Positions 1 to 44,009 of a DNA stretch of 64,000 nucleotides are shown piece by piece. Position 1 is the stretch's first letter. Each line of letters opens with the position of its first letter. The position numbers and the translations under genes were made by a program. The notes below the pieces were generated by a model. It had not been told where the DNA came from and did not search any database. It saw only the letters and a list, made by a program, of their open reading frames with translations. Source of the DNA: Sternotherus odoratus (taxonomy: Eukaryota; Chordata; Testudines; Kinosternidae); NCBI GenBank assembly GCA_032164245.1, contig JAVMKO010000003.1, positions 96,216,054 through 96,280,053 of the forward strand, written 5' to 3'.

Positions 1-31876
<31,876 letters not shown>

Positions 31877-33425
31877 AAATAAACTGGGATGGATAATGAA
31901 GAACAACTCCGAAGTGCTTTTCTGATTTGGGGGCAATGCGACTAAAATGTTTGTCTTTGCCATCCAAGAAACCAAAAAATACCACACCAAAAGGAAAAAA
32001 ATCTGAATTGCAAAAAATAGTTAAAATAATTTAAGATATTTACATCTATCCACCTTAGTCTTTGCCATCCCCAAAAAAACAAACAAAACCAATCTGAATT
32101 GCAAAAAGTGAAAATTTGGTTTACTACTTCAGCCTAAATGCACCAGTTATTTAGGGGGTATATTTATCTTGAACACTTTCCCTCCATATCTTTCTTTTAA
32201 ACAAAAGCTGTCACTTGCTGGGAAGTGCTTTCAATTGTAGGGATTGAAATTGTCAAAATAGTCTGAGTTGCCATGGATTACAAACAGATTCATGGTTTGT
32301 CATAAATTCTTCCAGTTTACTCTTAACTAGTGTCAGATTGAGGTATTTTTTCATTTAAAAAAGTGAATAAGCCAGAAAAAGATGGTTTTTATATTTTTTT
32401 ATTTTCCTTATATACCATTCAGCCTTTTGTTGGAATTCTTTTCAACTGTTATGTAAAGTTCATGTATGTTTCAGTTACACACTCAAGATAAACTCTTAAG
32501 ATTGTTTTGTTCAGTGACCATTTTGCTCTATATGATTGTGCTTTCCAATGTGTACGTCCAACACACAGTCTCCATAACATGATGCTGGCAAATTGTTCAC
32601 TTTTTTCCATAATTACCTAGTATTCCATTCTTGTGGAACAAAGCCTTAGAGATTGTATGTGTTGGGCTCTCCCTCTCTTCCATGCCCTGTTGAAAAAAGA
32701 GACTAACTACGGAAAGAGCCATTCCAGGAAACTGGAAAAATATTCTTTCACACCAGCAGTCTAGCCCCATTACATATTATGCAGCCATGGGCTACCTCTA
32801 CTAGGGTACTCAGTGTTGTATCCTGGCCATCATCCTCTCCTTTGCCCTACGAAGTGAGAATATCTTCAGAGATGACACTTGTCACTTCTGACCCCAAGTG
32901 ACAGGAGTCCCCAGATTACTACCCAACTCAGGTTTTCACATAGTAGCACAACATGCTACTCGCTCCCAATCAGCTTATAAAATATTAATCCACAGCCACT
33001 GGAAGGAAAAAAAATTGTAGAGCAAACTGAAGCATGACCCCTGAGGTGTTGAATAAAATCCAGGTGTTGGAAATAAGTTATTAAAAATAATGTTGCAAAT
33101 GTGGTGTGGTGTTCACAGCACAGGAATGGCACAGTTATTGTCTTCACTAGCAAGGTGCCACTAAACGACTAGACTTTAGGCAAACGTATATAGTTACAGT
33201 CCAGTATTTCACTTAATGCCACAAGCAAGCCAGGATGCCAAACTGCAGCTTTTGCTAAAATCTTCCCTCAAATATAAACAACTTAAGGAATAATTTATTT
33301 TACCCACAAAGCCATGTTAAATGACGGGTACATTCTGTTGGTTCTGTTGTTGCCTTACTCTGTTGTGTATTGCTGTAATTTTTGTCAAATATTTTTACAA
33401 TAAAAGAAAAATCTGGATCTGCCTG
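31877..33425 (+). other. SNX9: SNX9 3' UTR
   Basis: AT-rich, non-coding continuation of the last SNX9 exon. The first good poly(A) signal in a plausible context is AATAAA at 33399-33404, just after a TGTTGTGTATTGCTG stretch. Further AATAAA copies at about 33498, 33651 and 33960 could give longer ends. A local duplication lies at about 31950-32110. The end is inferred, since no transcript was available. Confidence 0.7.
33399..33404 (+). terminator. Likely SNX9 poly(A) signal
   Basis: Canonical AATAAA about 1.5 kb after the SNX9 stop codon. Later AATAAA hexamers could be alternative sites. Confidence 0.55.
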
Positions 33426-36050
33426 AATAACATGAAACAAAAATCACTAAGCCTGAGTCCAGATGCTCTTTAGAGGCATGGGTTTTGTTCATAGTCAATA
33501 AATACTTGTTTCCCCTCAATTTAGTTTCTTCCAAATTCCATAGAGCAAAGTTTGATACAACCATTTAAATATATGTACAAATTGTAAAGAATGTGTATAA
33601 ATGTTTTACACCAAATGTAAGATCTTTCCTGCATGTAGAAGCAACGTATAAAATAAATTGTTACAATGTGTACAGTAAATTCTGAAAGCATCTTTTCAAA
33701 CCAATGTGGTTTTTTTAGCCTTTGTATATTCATTTTTCAGTGGTGAAAGTTCTTTGTAGCTGGTTCTTAATTGGGGGAATTTTTTTACCAAGCTTTGAGC
33801 TGACCCCGATGCACTAAGTTGTAGGTTTTGCATCTTTTACTGGACAGATGGTTTGGGAATATAAGCATGAGGGGTGCATTTCCAGTGTGGGGAAGCTATG
33901 TTTGTAGCACCTATGTCAAACACACAAAACTATTTGAAACAAGCAAATTCTATTTCTAGAAAATAAATTCCTTAGACTAATATATATTTATGTAAACATA
34001 ACACTTTTCTTGAGAAGATCATACAGCTTCTTAATTTGAAGATGTAGTGTGAGGTGCAAATGTGTCCTGCATTGCTTTACTTCATCAGGTTATGCAACCT
34101 GGCCAGAAGAGGAATGAAAAAGCATCCTCACTTCTTTCATAAAGTTGGTAGAAGAAACGGCAAATACCATACTGCTCAGTTCTGCCTGTAATTTAAAAAA
34201 CAAGCAGTACCTTCGTATTGCTAGAGGAAGTAGACCACATGAGAAGGAAGTGGTCTACTGAACCAAAATGTTGGCAAGTTCTTGGCGTAGTTAGTTAAAA
34301 GGAAGTGAGGGATCATTCAGTTAGCATCAGGGATTTGGAGAGCACAGCAGTGCAAGATTTTTCTAGCTGTAGCATTCATCATTCCCACCTATAAGCAATA
34401 AAGTGTGAGGAGTACACTGCTGTGCAATCATTGCACATTTTATGTAGTAGGATAAGGCTGAATGATACCCACAGAAGTTCCAAAATGCCTTGGAAGTGCA
34501 TTTCTTGCCATATGATGTTTGTTTTCCTATAATTAATAAATATCAAACATGGACGGCTCCCTGAGTGTCAGACTTTTGAAGCCACCTCCTAAAACATTTA
34601 GCCCCTCTTAGGACTTATTTTAATGCCAAGTTGGTTAACAAATGCTATCCTGGGCAGCGACAGAGTCCACTCATTCTCCAGTTACTATTGTAGCAAAAAT
34701 ATGAACACAAATGCACAAAGGGTTCCTTGGAGAACAGTAGCTGCATAATTTCTTTGTCCCCAATGACACCCCAATTCTAAAGGAAAAACTACTATTTTGA
34801 AGTCATAAGTAAGCCTATTACCACTTTTAAGGGAAATTGGGACTGGGAAAGGATCACTTCTTCCACCATTAAAATGTAGCAACCTAGAAAGAAGAACATG
34901 CCAGCTGTTTAACTATGTACAACAGCTGCATACACAAAGTGAAGAATTTCACTGTAGGCAATTGAAAGTGGGAGGGGGCTTACAGTCCTAGACACCCTTT
35001 AAAATTATTCTTCTCCCCCATGGTTTTCCAGGGTAACTTCACTGAACCATGCTGACAGAGGGGAAAACTTTCATGCCACACAATGGCAAATGAAAGGGGC
35101 TGGGATGCTAGATTGGCAAAGTCTACCATAGTTATTAGAAGTGGAACATGTATAGGACACCTATACTACATCTTATCCCAAAGGACTTTGGCTGCAAGTG
35201 CTGTTCTTTGTTGAGGTGTAATACAGAGAACCCCCTAAATCCAGGGACCTGATTCAGCACTGATGCAGGGAAAAGTGTGCCACTGCTGAATCATCCCTGG
35301 ATTTCTGCAACCCCAAAGAATCAGTGTGAGCACTGACCTCCTCTGACCTTCAGTGGGCAAGATCCGATGGAATCGCTTACTTTGCCCTGTTTCCAAGTCT
35401 AGATGTACCAACCAAAAGAGATGGACATGGAGAACTATATCCATGGTAAATAAGAATGTGTTCTTATTTAGCAGGAGATAAACTTTACACAAGGAGAGTT
35501 ATTGCTATTTCCTTTCTAGCCGCTGATTATAAACTTGCTCTTAACTCTGGCATGACTGTTTATACAGCCTTTCCAAAATGTAAACAAGTCCCCAAATGAG
35601 TAAGCTACACTCACAGGAGAGACCATCTTGCAGTCTGCACTGCTGTACTTGAAACTATATGTCCAATATAAAAGCATTAGTTCTGATTCTATACTGCTGT
35701 AAGTTGGGAGTAATTCTAATGAAGCTAGAGACTGCTATAATCAGATTGTGATTTAGGAAACTGGGGCTGAAAGCAAATGGGAGGGAAGTTCATGGAGATG
35801 AAAAAGGGTTCTGGGGAGGGCTGAGGTTCTTCACCCAGAAGAATGAAAATGTAGAAAGGCACTTTTTATTCCCAGGTAGTTGACTGTCCATCCAAGGTCC
35901 TGCCAGACATTTGGGCTGCTGGGCTTTATGGTGTAATATGGAGTGTTAGAGTGCTACATCTGTGACAGCGAAGGGTGGGGTGCTTTTTGTTTTTAATTTG
36001 TGAATAAAGAAAGGACCAGGATTGTGAAAGAAACCTGCTGACAGTCTGTA
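33426..36050. other. Intergenic DNA after SNX9
   Basis: AT-rich sequence that may include longer SNX9 3' ends (additional AATAAA at about 33498, 33651 and 33960). No gene, RNA or clear transposon recognised. Confidence 0.5.
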
Positions 36051-36054
36051 AAAA

Positions 36055-36159
36055 CAACGGTCCGCCGCACACAGTGAAAATTTAAATTCCGACCGGGCCG
36101 CAAGCATTGACTCGGCCGCGTTCACCGGTCCGCGGCGAACAAAAGCTTGGGGACCACTG
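36055..36159. mobile_element. hAT-like fragment (right half)
   Basis: ACCGGTCCGCGGCGAAC followed by AAAGCTTGGGGACCACTG matches the right end of the intact element at 63068-63408. The left end is missing. Confidence 0.65.
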
Positions 36160-38053
36160 CCCTAAACCACCCAGAGCCCTCTCTGCTGCCCTTACAGTAG
36201 CATACCACTATGCAAGTGTCATTCTCACTGACTTCAGTGATGCTACGTGTGGTCCTTCTACCCCCTTCTGTTTGGGGAGGCACAGCTCCCCCTAATCAGC
36301 CCTGTCTTCATGTCATATACTGTGATATTAGAGCATGGCCATTCAATTACATGGATTTAACTCTCAGAGAAATGATTGGAGAATAAATGTACTCCTGCAT
36401 TCATGAACAACTAAAGACTTCTTCCTACCCCATCATCTATTCTCTCACTCCTCTTTCCCACCAATCTCCACAATGAAGGCCTGGCCCAAGATATATATAT
36501 TTTTAAATGGCAGCCTAGAGGTCAACAGATGCCAAAGGATGCTCAGACTTTGTGACAGAGATCACTTATTTAGGCCCCTAAATACAGAATTAGAAACAAC
36601 TTTAGGCTCCCATTTTTTGCCTTGGTTTTTATTCCCTGAACACAGTGAAACCAGTCTTGAGAGACCACTCAAAAGATTGACACACATCTGCTGCTTCATT
36701 AGGGTGGCCATTTATCAAAGTGGCTTAGAATTTTCTAAGATCTGGCCAAATCCCACATTTAAGGGACTCAACTGGTAAAATTCTCTGACCTGTGTTATGC
36801 AGATCAGACTTTGGGCTTTTTTAAAAAAATTAATCTATAAATCCATTAAACTTCTCAGCATGCTTGGGGAAGCTTCTGAAGCTAAAGGTTGCTCAATAAA
36901 GGTGGTCTTTTGTACTGGTTTCTCTGTAATTAGTGTGCATGTCATTTTATCAGTAAAATTTTGCCTTTATGAAAGCTGTATGAAAGAACATTCGTTCTGC
37001 ATGCAGATGTAGAAAATTAGAGGGAACATTGAGGTGTCCAGGCCATTTCAAGTACCCTCCATCCCCACACTCACATACACAAAAGGAAACTTGGATGGTA
37101 TCAAAGATGGCAGGTCCTAAGACTGTCAAACAAGGGATTCCCCCTCCTCTTAAAAACTCCCAGCTCTAGTGAAAGGGAAGGAGGGATGGTTTTTAAACAA
37201 AAGCCTTATTCAGTACATTTCAAATGCTGTAACTGATTTCCATTTTCTTTATCTTTAATAAAAGGTTAAAAGGATTTTTAATGGTGTTTTTGACAGGTAT
37301 TAAGCAGGCTGAGGTCTCTGTATACCAAGGCCTGAACCTTTTTTAATGCTGGACAGTGAGTGAGTTAATACCTTTGGCCCATTTATTTCATCTAAATTAA
37401 TATAACAGTCCTCAGTTGGTATAACCTAAGTAGCTTGACTTACTGATTTACACCCATTGAGGATCTGGCCCATGTGTCACTTCAAACCACTGAGCAGAAT
37501 TGGTCAGCTTATTATACCATTGGTCTGAAGTGATCCCACCTCTGATCTAAACTGCTATAGTCCAACATTCATTTTATAAGCTTCTTCCAACTGTACAGAA
37601 ATAGTAGCTAACCAATACAGTCAGTATTTATACAGCATCTGTTAAGCAGATTACTCTCTTCTCCCCACCACTAATGTAAATGGAGTCCTATAACTCTGCC
37701 CTATGCTCTCCCTGCCACTGGGTTTACAGAAACCCCTGCATGTCAAGCCCATGTGAGTTGGGAGGAGGCAGAAGTACTGTACTGCATCACTCTGTAAAAA
37801 AGAAACCCGAAAAACAGGTCCAACTTGAATGTAAAGCCGATGTGTACATTGTATTGGCCACAGGCAAACTGGAAAAATAAATATTGACATTTAACAACAA
37901 AAGAAAGTAACTCCCTATGATAGCACCGATTGCTTGGGGCTGGAGCTTCAGTATGTAGCAATCTTCCCTCTGGGTTGGTATCAGTTTCAAAGGAACAACC
38001 TGCATCTCCCCCAGCGGGAGCAGTGGCAGGCTCACAGTATTGCCACTCTTCTG

Positions 38054-38430
38054 CACTGCCTTCAGAGCTGGGCAACCAGAGATTGGCAGCTACTGACTTA
38101 GGGTCCAGCTCTGCAGGGAGCAGCGTAGACGCAAAGGTGGCAATGACTATACTATGCTATCCTTACTTCTGTGCTGCTGCTGACTGCTCTGCCTTCAGAG
38201 TTTGGCTCCCACCCAGCAGTCACAGCCCTCCAGCTGCCCAGCTCTGAAGGCAGTGCTGCCGCCAGCAGCATTGCAGAAGTAAGGGTATTAGTACCACAAC
38301 TCCTTCTTTGGACCCCCTTCAACTATACCACGATGAAATTTCAGATGTTAATACTGAAATTTATTATTTTTAAAATCTTATGGCCATGAAATTGATCAAA
38401 ATGGACTGTGAATCTGGTAGAGCCCTAGCT
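38054..38430. repeat. DNA-transposon-like repeat with long inverted arms
   Basis: A perfect 21-bp inverted repeat (38054-38074 and 38235-38255, core CTTCAGAGCTGGG) encloses GCAGAAGTAAGG-type text present in both orientations. The 3' end reads GGACTGTGAATCTGGTAGAG then CCCTAG. Probably the right part of an old MITE, with its left terminus missing. Confidence 0.5.
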
Positions 38431-38499
38431 ATGACCAACATACTGCCAGCAGTTACAAGTTAACACACAGCTCCTTTTAAGCAAGCACATCAATTCTTA

Positions 38500-39000
38500 A
38501 AGAAAAAGCATTCATGAGAAAACAATACATAGACTTAATCATACCCTAAATATGTCAGGAGTTACCCATCAGTATTGTGGGACCAAAGTCTTTCCAACCC
38601 TTCTACCATGCCTGGTGGCACCTGCCAAACCAAAACGTTTTGCCTATTTGATGGGGGGCGGGGGAGAGAAAGAGGCCCTGAGTCAGTTTAAATGCAGCCT
38701 TTTTCTGACAAAAGCCCTTTATTGGTCTTTTATCCCTAGAAAAACCAGTTTGGACCAGTACTTGCAAGCTTCCCAGGGTGTGGTACCTCTCTGGAGGGTT
38801 ACAACTTATTTGATTCACCCTAAATCACACTGGTTTTATTTCTTGGAGGAGTTGCGGCCACCCAACCACCATGGAGTTGCATACGTCTGGTACACAGTGA
38901 TACACAAACAATTTGGTCCCCCAAAGATATCATGGGATTGCAATATCTGTCACCGTTGGCATACAGTCAATGGTCCATCATGATATTAATGGTACTAGTT
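38500..39000. other. Unassigned stretch with a 143-codon open frame
   Basis: A + strand frame runs 38552-38983. It has no recognisable domain, no splice evidence and ordinary base composition, so it is not called a gene. An element relic is possible. Confidence 0.35.
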
Positions 39001-39090
39001 GGAAATTCAATCTGTCAGGTAAAATATCTCTTTTAAGTCTTGGACATGGCAATCCATAAAGATTCCATGGCACTTTTTATAAGAAACTAG

Positions 39091-39725
39091 CAAAAATACC
39101 CGGCGTTGCTTGGGTCCGTCGGAGGGGGAGGAGGGGGGAAAGAGAGCTGAGAGAGTGCGGGGGCCATCGGGGGGGAGGGAAAGAGAGCTGAGTGAGTGGG
39201 GAGGGTGTGGGAGGGGGGAGAGCTGAGCGAGTGGGGGGGGCCGTTGGAGCGGGGGGACGGGGGTGAGATTTTAAATTTTTTCTATTCTTACCTGGAGGGG
39301 GGGGGAAAGAGAGCTGAGCGAGTGTGGGTGCCGTTGGAGGGGGGAGAGAGCTGAGCGACTGGGGGGGGGGTTGGAGTGAGGGGGGGAGATTAAAAATTTT
39401 TTCGATTCTTACCTGAGGGGGGGAGAGAGCTGAGCGAGTGCGGGGTCCGTTGGAGGGGGGTATTATTACATCATAACTATGTCACAGAGAACAGCAGGTG
39501 TTAACCTGCTGCCCAGCTGATGTGAATGGGCTTTAAAGAATTTCACCCCTAGGGGGCATCAGAGGTGAGATTTGAAAAAATTTCTATTTTTACCCTGATT
39601 AGGACCCTAAAGCCTATAACTGTACCAAATTTCAAGTCTCTAGCTCAAATGGTGTGGAAGGAGTAAGGGAATGTACATACACGCACACACGCACGCATAC
39701 ACCATTTGACTTTTATATATATAGA
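39091..39725. mobile_element. Unclassified repeat with purine-rich minisatellite
   Basis: Begins TAGCAAAAATACCCGGCGTTG and ends TTTTATATATATAGATGA. 39118-39465 consists of about six imperfect units carrying GAGAGCTGAGCGAGTG, CCGTTGGAGGGGGG and, in two of them, ATTTTTTCTATTCTTACCTG. The 3' part (CTGTACCAAATTTCAAGTCTC) is unique-looking. Class uncertain. Confidence 0.5.
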
Positions 39726-41124
39726 TGAGGCAGTGGGTGATATACGTAGTACGCGGGTAGTGGGAAAGAATGGCACCCAAATCATCGGTGTATGCAGATT
39801 CCTTCCTGTACGGTGTGGAATGCTGCTATTGGTAGTTATCTGTTGTATTCCACCACACCGTAGTGTTTATCAGGGCTGCTATAATGCTGTGTATAAAGTG
39901 GCTTTAAAACACAGTGGGATCCTGCTGAATTTAAGTTAAAGTAACTGAAAATATTGTGGGTTTTCTCCTCCCTAATAACACTCATGGCCAAAGTGCTCCA
40001 GCAAAGAGGAATTCTTTTTCTGTATTCTCCAAAAAATAAATATAAGTACTGAGCTCATGCATTCCTTGGCATTAAGCCTGGACCTTTTGAAGCTTAGTTC
40101 TTCTCTCTATAAATCTATTGACTTAAGGGTTGATTTTAATAGTGCAGGTCCTCATCTACTATTTGGAGCACTCATCTTCTGCATATGCATCTACAAAGGA
40201 TTTTTGCAAAGAATGCATGTGGCTAGATGGGTGGCTAGCTGGCCATCTATCCACAAAAATCTCCAAAGTTACTGCAGGCAAGCTGTAGGGATGCAAGAAA
40301 AAATGTATGCACAAAGTGAGACTCAACAGACCCCATAAGTCACACATGTGTATTTCAGCACACACACAGTGTAAGAGAAGCTAACCGAAGAAAATACAAC
40401 TAAAAAAAATACTACAACAGTAAAGTAAATAGAAAGTCAGCATTGAAAAGGTCTCTTTTGCTTAAAAGGGTTCCTTCTCCTCTTGATTTGCTTGAATCAC
40501 ATCCACTAATGCTGATTCATTGAAGCTCAGTAGGAGAGAAAACTATACAACTCAATGGGCTTTAAATAAATTAACATAAATGGGAGCTATTTACATGAAG
40601 AATGAGAGCTTCATTCCCATCCCGCTCAATTTTAATTGTCTCTTTCAGGATTTATCTGTTCCTTCTTTGTGATGCGAGTTCCGCATCGTCTATTTTACAG
40701 GGCAAGAGAACTGGATACCTGCATCATTAAGATTTATTTCCAAAGCACTTGAAGAATATGAGGCGAACCTTTTCTCAAGAACTAAACCTTATTGCATCAC
40801 AAAAATTCTCTGTGTGGGACATCTTGCTGTGACTTTACTCAAACTGCACCCTCACTACAGTTTTTCTTCTCTCTCTTTCTTTAAAAAAAAAATTATATAT
40901 AGATAGATAGATGAGTTGTCAAGTCTGAAAGATAGTTAAAAAAATAGCTAAACTACTTTTTTTTATTATGATGCAAAGAACTAATCTGTTTCCTGCAGTA
41001 CTCTTGAGGTTTTCCAGACTGCATCTTTCTCTGGCTGCTTAATTGACAGGGCAATGGACAGATTCTGAACAGTCAGTAAATGTGTCTCTACTTCCCAAAA
41101 TATGGAAATTCAAGTAGTTTAACC

Positions 41125-41345
41125 CAGGAGTGGAGCAATTGCTATAGTGCATCAGGCCAATGGCCCATCTAGTCCAGTATCCCAGCTCTGATAACGGTAA
41201 GTAACAGATGCTACCGAGGAAAGTGCAAAAGCCATAAAGGAGAATTCTAGCACACACTTCTCTTAGAATTTTCTTCTGATTGGTTGGCTTATGGAAAAAA
41301 AAATGGACTACCTCCAACCACCACCATTGGGGTAATCCATTAGAC
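41125..41345. repeat. CR1-type LINE fragment
   Basis: TGCATCAGGCCAATGGCCCA, TCTAGTCCAGTATCCCAGCT and AGATGCTACCGAGGAAAGTG follow the CR1 segment common in sauropsids. No coding frame survives. Confidence 0.55.
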
Positions 41346-42291
41346 ACAACTGCACCTGCCTTTTTGTACTAGACTGTGAACACCCCCATCAGAAAAAGGG
41401 CCCCATTCAATAAAAGTGCCAATTTAAATACTGTCTCTGTGTGTGAAGATCAAGCAATTCATTTTAAAGCTAGTGATTTTATTTCACTTGGAGCGAAGTA
41501 TTTTGTTTTTTCTTTAGCGTGCTTTGGAAAACTAGGCAAAAACGGTGGAAAAAACTGTCCTCACTCTCTACCGCTTGTGGCTTCCAAGTCCTTTGAACAT
41601 AACAGGAACACCTATAGCTAATTATAAACATGCCAGTCTGATATTCAAAACAAAAAAATTGTGGTTGTCCAGTCACTATTACTGCCTAAATAAATAGAGT
41701 CTGGCTAATGCCAGCTCATCTGCACATAGTTTTGGGATGAAGAAAGGCAAGTTTTAAAACAGCTGCTGTTACTGAAAATAGTCTTTTAACAGGAAATAGG
41801 GCTGCATCTGTGAGGAGAGTGAGTCTGCGCCTCCTTCTCAGGTACTGTACACACACACACTAGTTCAAAATATGTGGATAAAGAGGTGAGAGAGAAAAAA
41901 CAACATGTAATGGCAGTATATCTCATTAGTAATGGTATCAAATAGCTAGCATTCTACCAGAGCATATCATAGCCATTTCTGGTAAAAGCTCCACACGTGA
42001 ATCCAAAAAACAGATCCAGAACTTGAATCTGGAACCAGACGGGCCTCTAAGCCAGTCTGAATCTGGAGCCAATTGGCTTCCAGTCCAACCATCTTTGGCA
42101 ACCAAACCTGCAGTGCTTATTCGGATCACTAGGCCATCAAAAGCCTGCAGAATTGGGCAAAAATGCAGTAAGTGGGCCTACTCATGTGCTTGGTTAGGCA
42201 CCTGTACCTTATTGAACTGGGGCCTCATCCTGTTTTACTATCCACAAAAGTTATTTGAGCAAAGTGTAATATTAATATGAATTACTTAGAT

Positions 42292-42746
42292 CAGTGTTTC
42301 TCAACCAGTGGGTTGTGATCCCTCAGGGGATTGTCAATCAAAAGCAAATAAAATATTGCTTCCCACCCAGAGAGCCCACCTTTATCTTGCAAGATCATGT
42401 ATGCTCTGTCAGTCCCTTGAAATGGGCATGCAGATTGTCAAGGCTCATGGCCCAGCAGCATTACAATACTACTACTGTTAGTCCCGGATGTGGCACTAAC
42501 ACAGCTCTGCCATGCCAGCCCACCAGAATGCTAACCAAGGCACCCTACTATTCCAGCCCCTAGACTCTCTCTAACTCTGCTAACTCCCGTACTGCTGCTG
42601 TTCCATTTCCAGGCCTCTCATACAGCTTCCTGATAGCTTTAGCACTGTAAACATTTTTTACCCTTACTTTGATAGCAAGTGTAAGCTGATTGTGAACACT
42701 GACTTCAAATGAGGGATTATCAACCTAAAAGACTTGAGAAACAGTG
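42292..42746. mobile_element. hAT-like element
   Basis: 455 bp with ends CAGTGTTTCTCAA and TTGAGAAACAGTG, flanked by ACTTAGAT and ACCTAGAT (7 of 8). Its centre (42431-42635) is the source or target of the 205-bp duplicated block also found at 43421-43625. Confidence 0.75.
42431..42635 (+). repeat. 205-bp direct duplication, copy 1
   Basis: From CAGATTGTCAAGGCTCATGG to CATACAGCTTCCTGATA, apparently base-for-base identical to 43421-43625. The flanks differ completely on both sides. Confidence 0.93.
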
Positions 42747-43420
42747 ACCTAGATCAAACTGTATTAGACTGCAACTCTAACAACGTATAAGATATTTTCT
42801 GCACAGAAAATCCTGTGCACAACTAAAACAACTGTAACCAGTTGGAAAAGAAATGGCTTTTCCTCACTTTCAGTGCACATTAATTTATTTCAGAAGAGTT
42901 TTTTTTGTTTTGTTTTTTTTTTAAATATAAAGACAGCTGCTTTCAGAGTAAAATTTTGGACAGTTTCGTTAGTCTAGAAAAGCTACAAAATGCTTAACCC
43001 TGTGGCTGCTTCAACTTTTAATACATATTATTGTAACCTGGGTAAGAATGTTTGAAAATTAAGATACAAAATTTTTTGTATTGGCAACCTGATACTCATT
43101 CTCTTGCAGTGTCCTATTCAGGAACAGCTGTTCTGCCTCATTTCCTCCCCAGCTGACTAAAGGCAAAAGTTCTGGGGAAAGGAAAACATTTCAGTGATGG
43201 CACGTGAATTCCAACAGAAAACCTTTGATCATATGGCTAAAACCTCTCCCAGGAATGCTCTGGCACTTGATCACTGATGTTTAATTTTGAAGTTTAAAAG
43301 AATTGTCACTACTCCGGAGTAAAAGTTTGATGCAAACTATAATCTACTTTTCTTTTTTTGTTTTAAACATTCCAACATCTGGTAGTCTGTGTTAGCAAAG
43401 GCCATTTAATAGTGTATATA

Positions 43421-43625
43421 CAGATTGTCAAGGCTCATGGCCCAGCAGCATTACAATACTACTACTGTTAGTCCCGGATGTGGCACTAACACAGCTCTGC
43501 CATGCCAGCCCACCAGAATGCTAACCAAGGCACCCTACTATTCCAGCCCCTAGACTCTCTCTAACTCTGCTAACTCCCGTACTGCTGCTGTTCCATTTCC
43601 AGGCCTCTCATACAGCTTCCTGATA
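43421..43625 (+). repeat. 205-bp direct duplication, copy 2
   Basis: Second copy of 42431-42635, exactly 990 bp downstream in the same orientation. It lacks the hAT ends that surround copy 1, so it did not move as that element. Confidence 0.93.
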
Positions 43626-43837
43626 TACCTACAAAGCAATGTATGCATGAAGATCTGCAAGCTTGACTATATTGATTAAGATTATTTTCTCTCCAGTGGC
43701 TCTGCAACAGATCCTGCTGAACCTCCGCTGCTACAGGGTGGGAGTCACTATAATGCACAGGGTGCTTCACAGATGCACAGTGAAAGGATATGGAAATCTG
43801 AACCAAAGTGAAGAATGACCCAGAGGAACATGTAAAG

Positions 43838-44005
43838 CAGGAGTTCTCAAACAGGGGGTCGGAAGGTGTTGTGAGCTGTCAGCCTCCACCCCAAGCCCCG
43901 CTCTGTTAAATATATAAAAACATGTTTTTAATTTATTAGGTGGGGCTGCACTCAGAGGCTTGCTATGTGAAAGGGATCACCAGTACAAATGTTTGAGAAC
44001 CACGG
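43838..44005. mobile_element. hAT-like MITE
   Basis: Ends CAGGAGTTCTCAAAC and GTTTGAGAACCACGG, in reverse orientation to 26222-26433, whose interior it shares (CACTCAGAGGC and CTATGTGAAAGGGAT against the complement). The target duplication is degraded. Confidence 0.65.
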
Positions 44006-44009
44006 TGTA

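Noticed and set aside
38552..38983. 143-codon open frame with a Cys/His-rich end
   Set aside because: The few Cys and His residues do not form a recognisable zinc-finger spacing, and there is no start context, splice partner or family resemblance.
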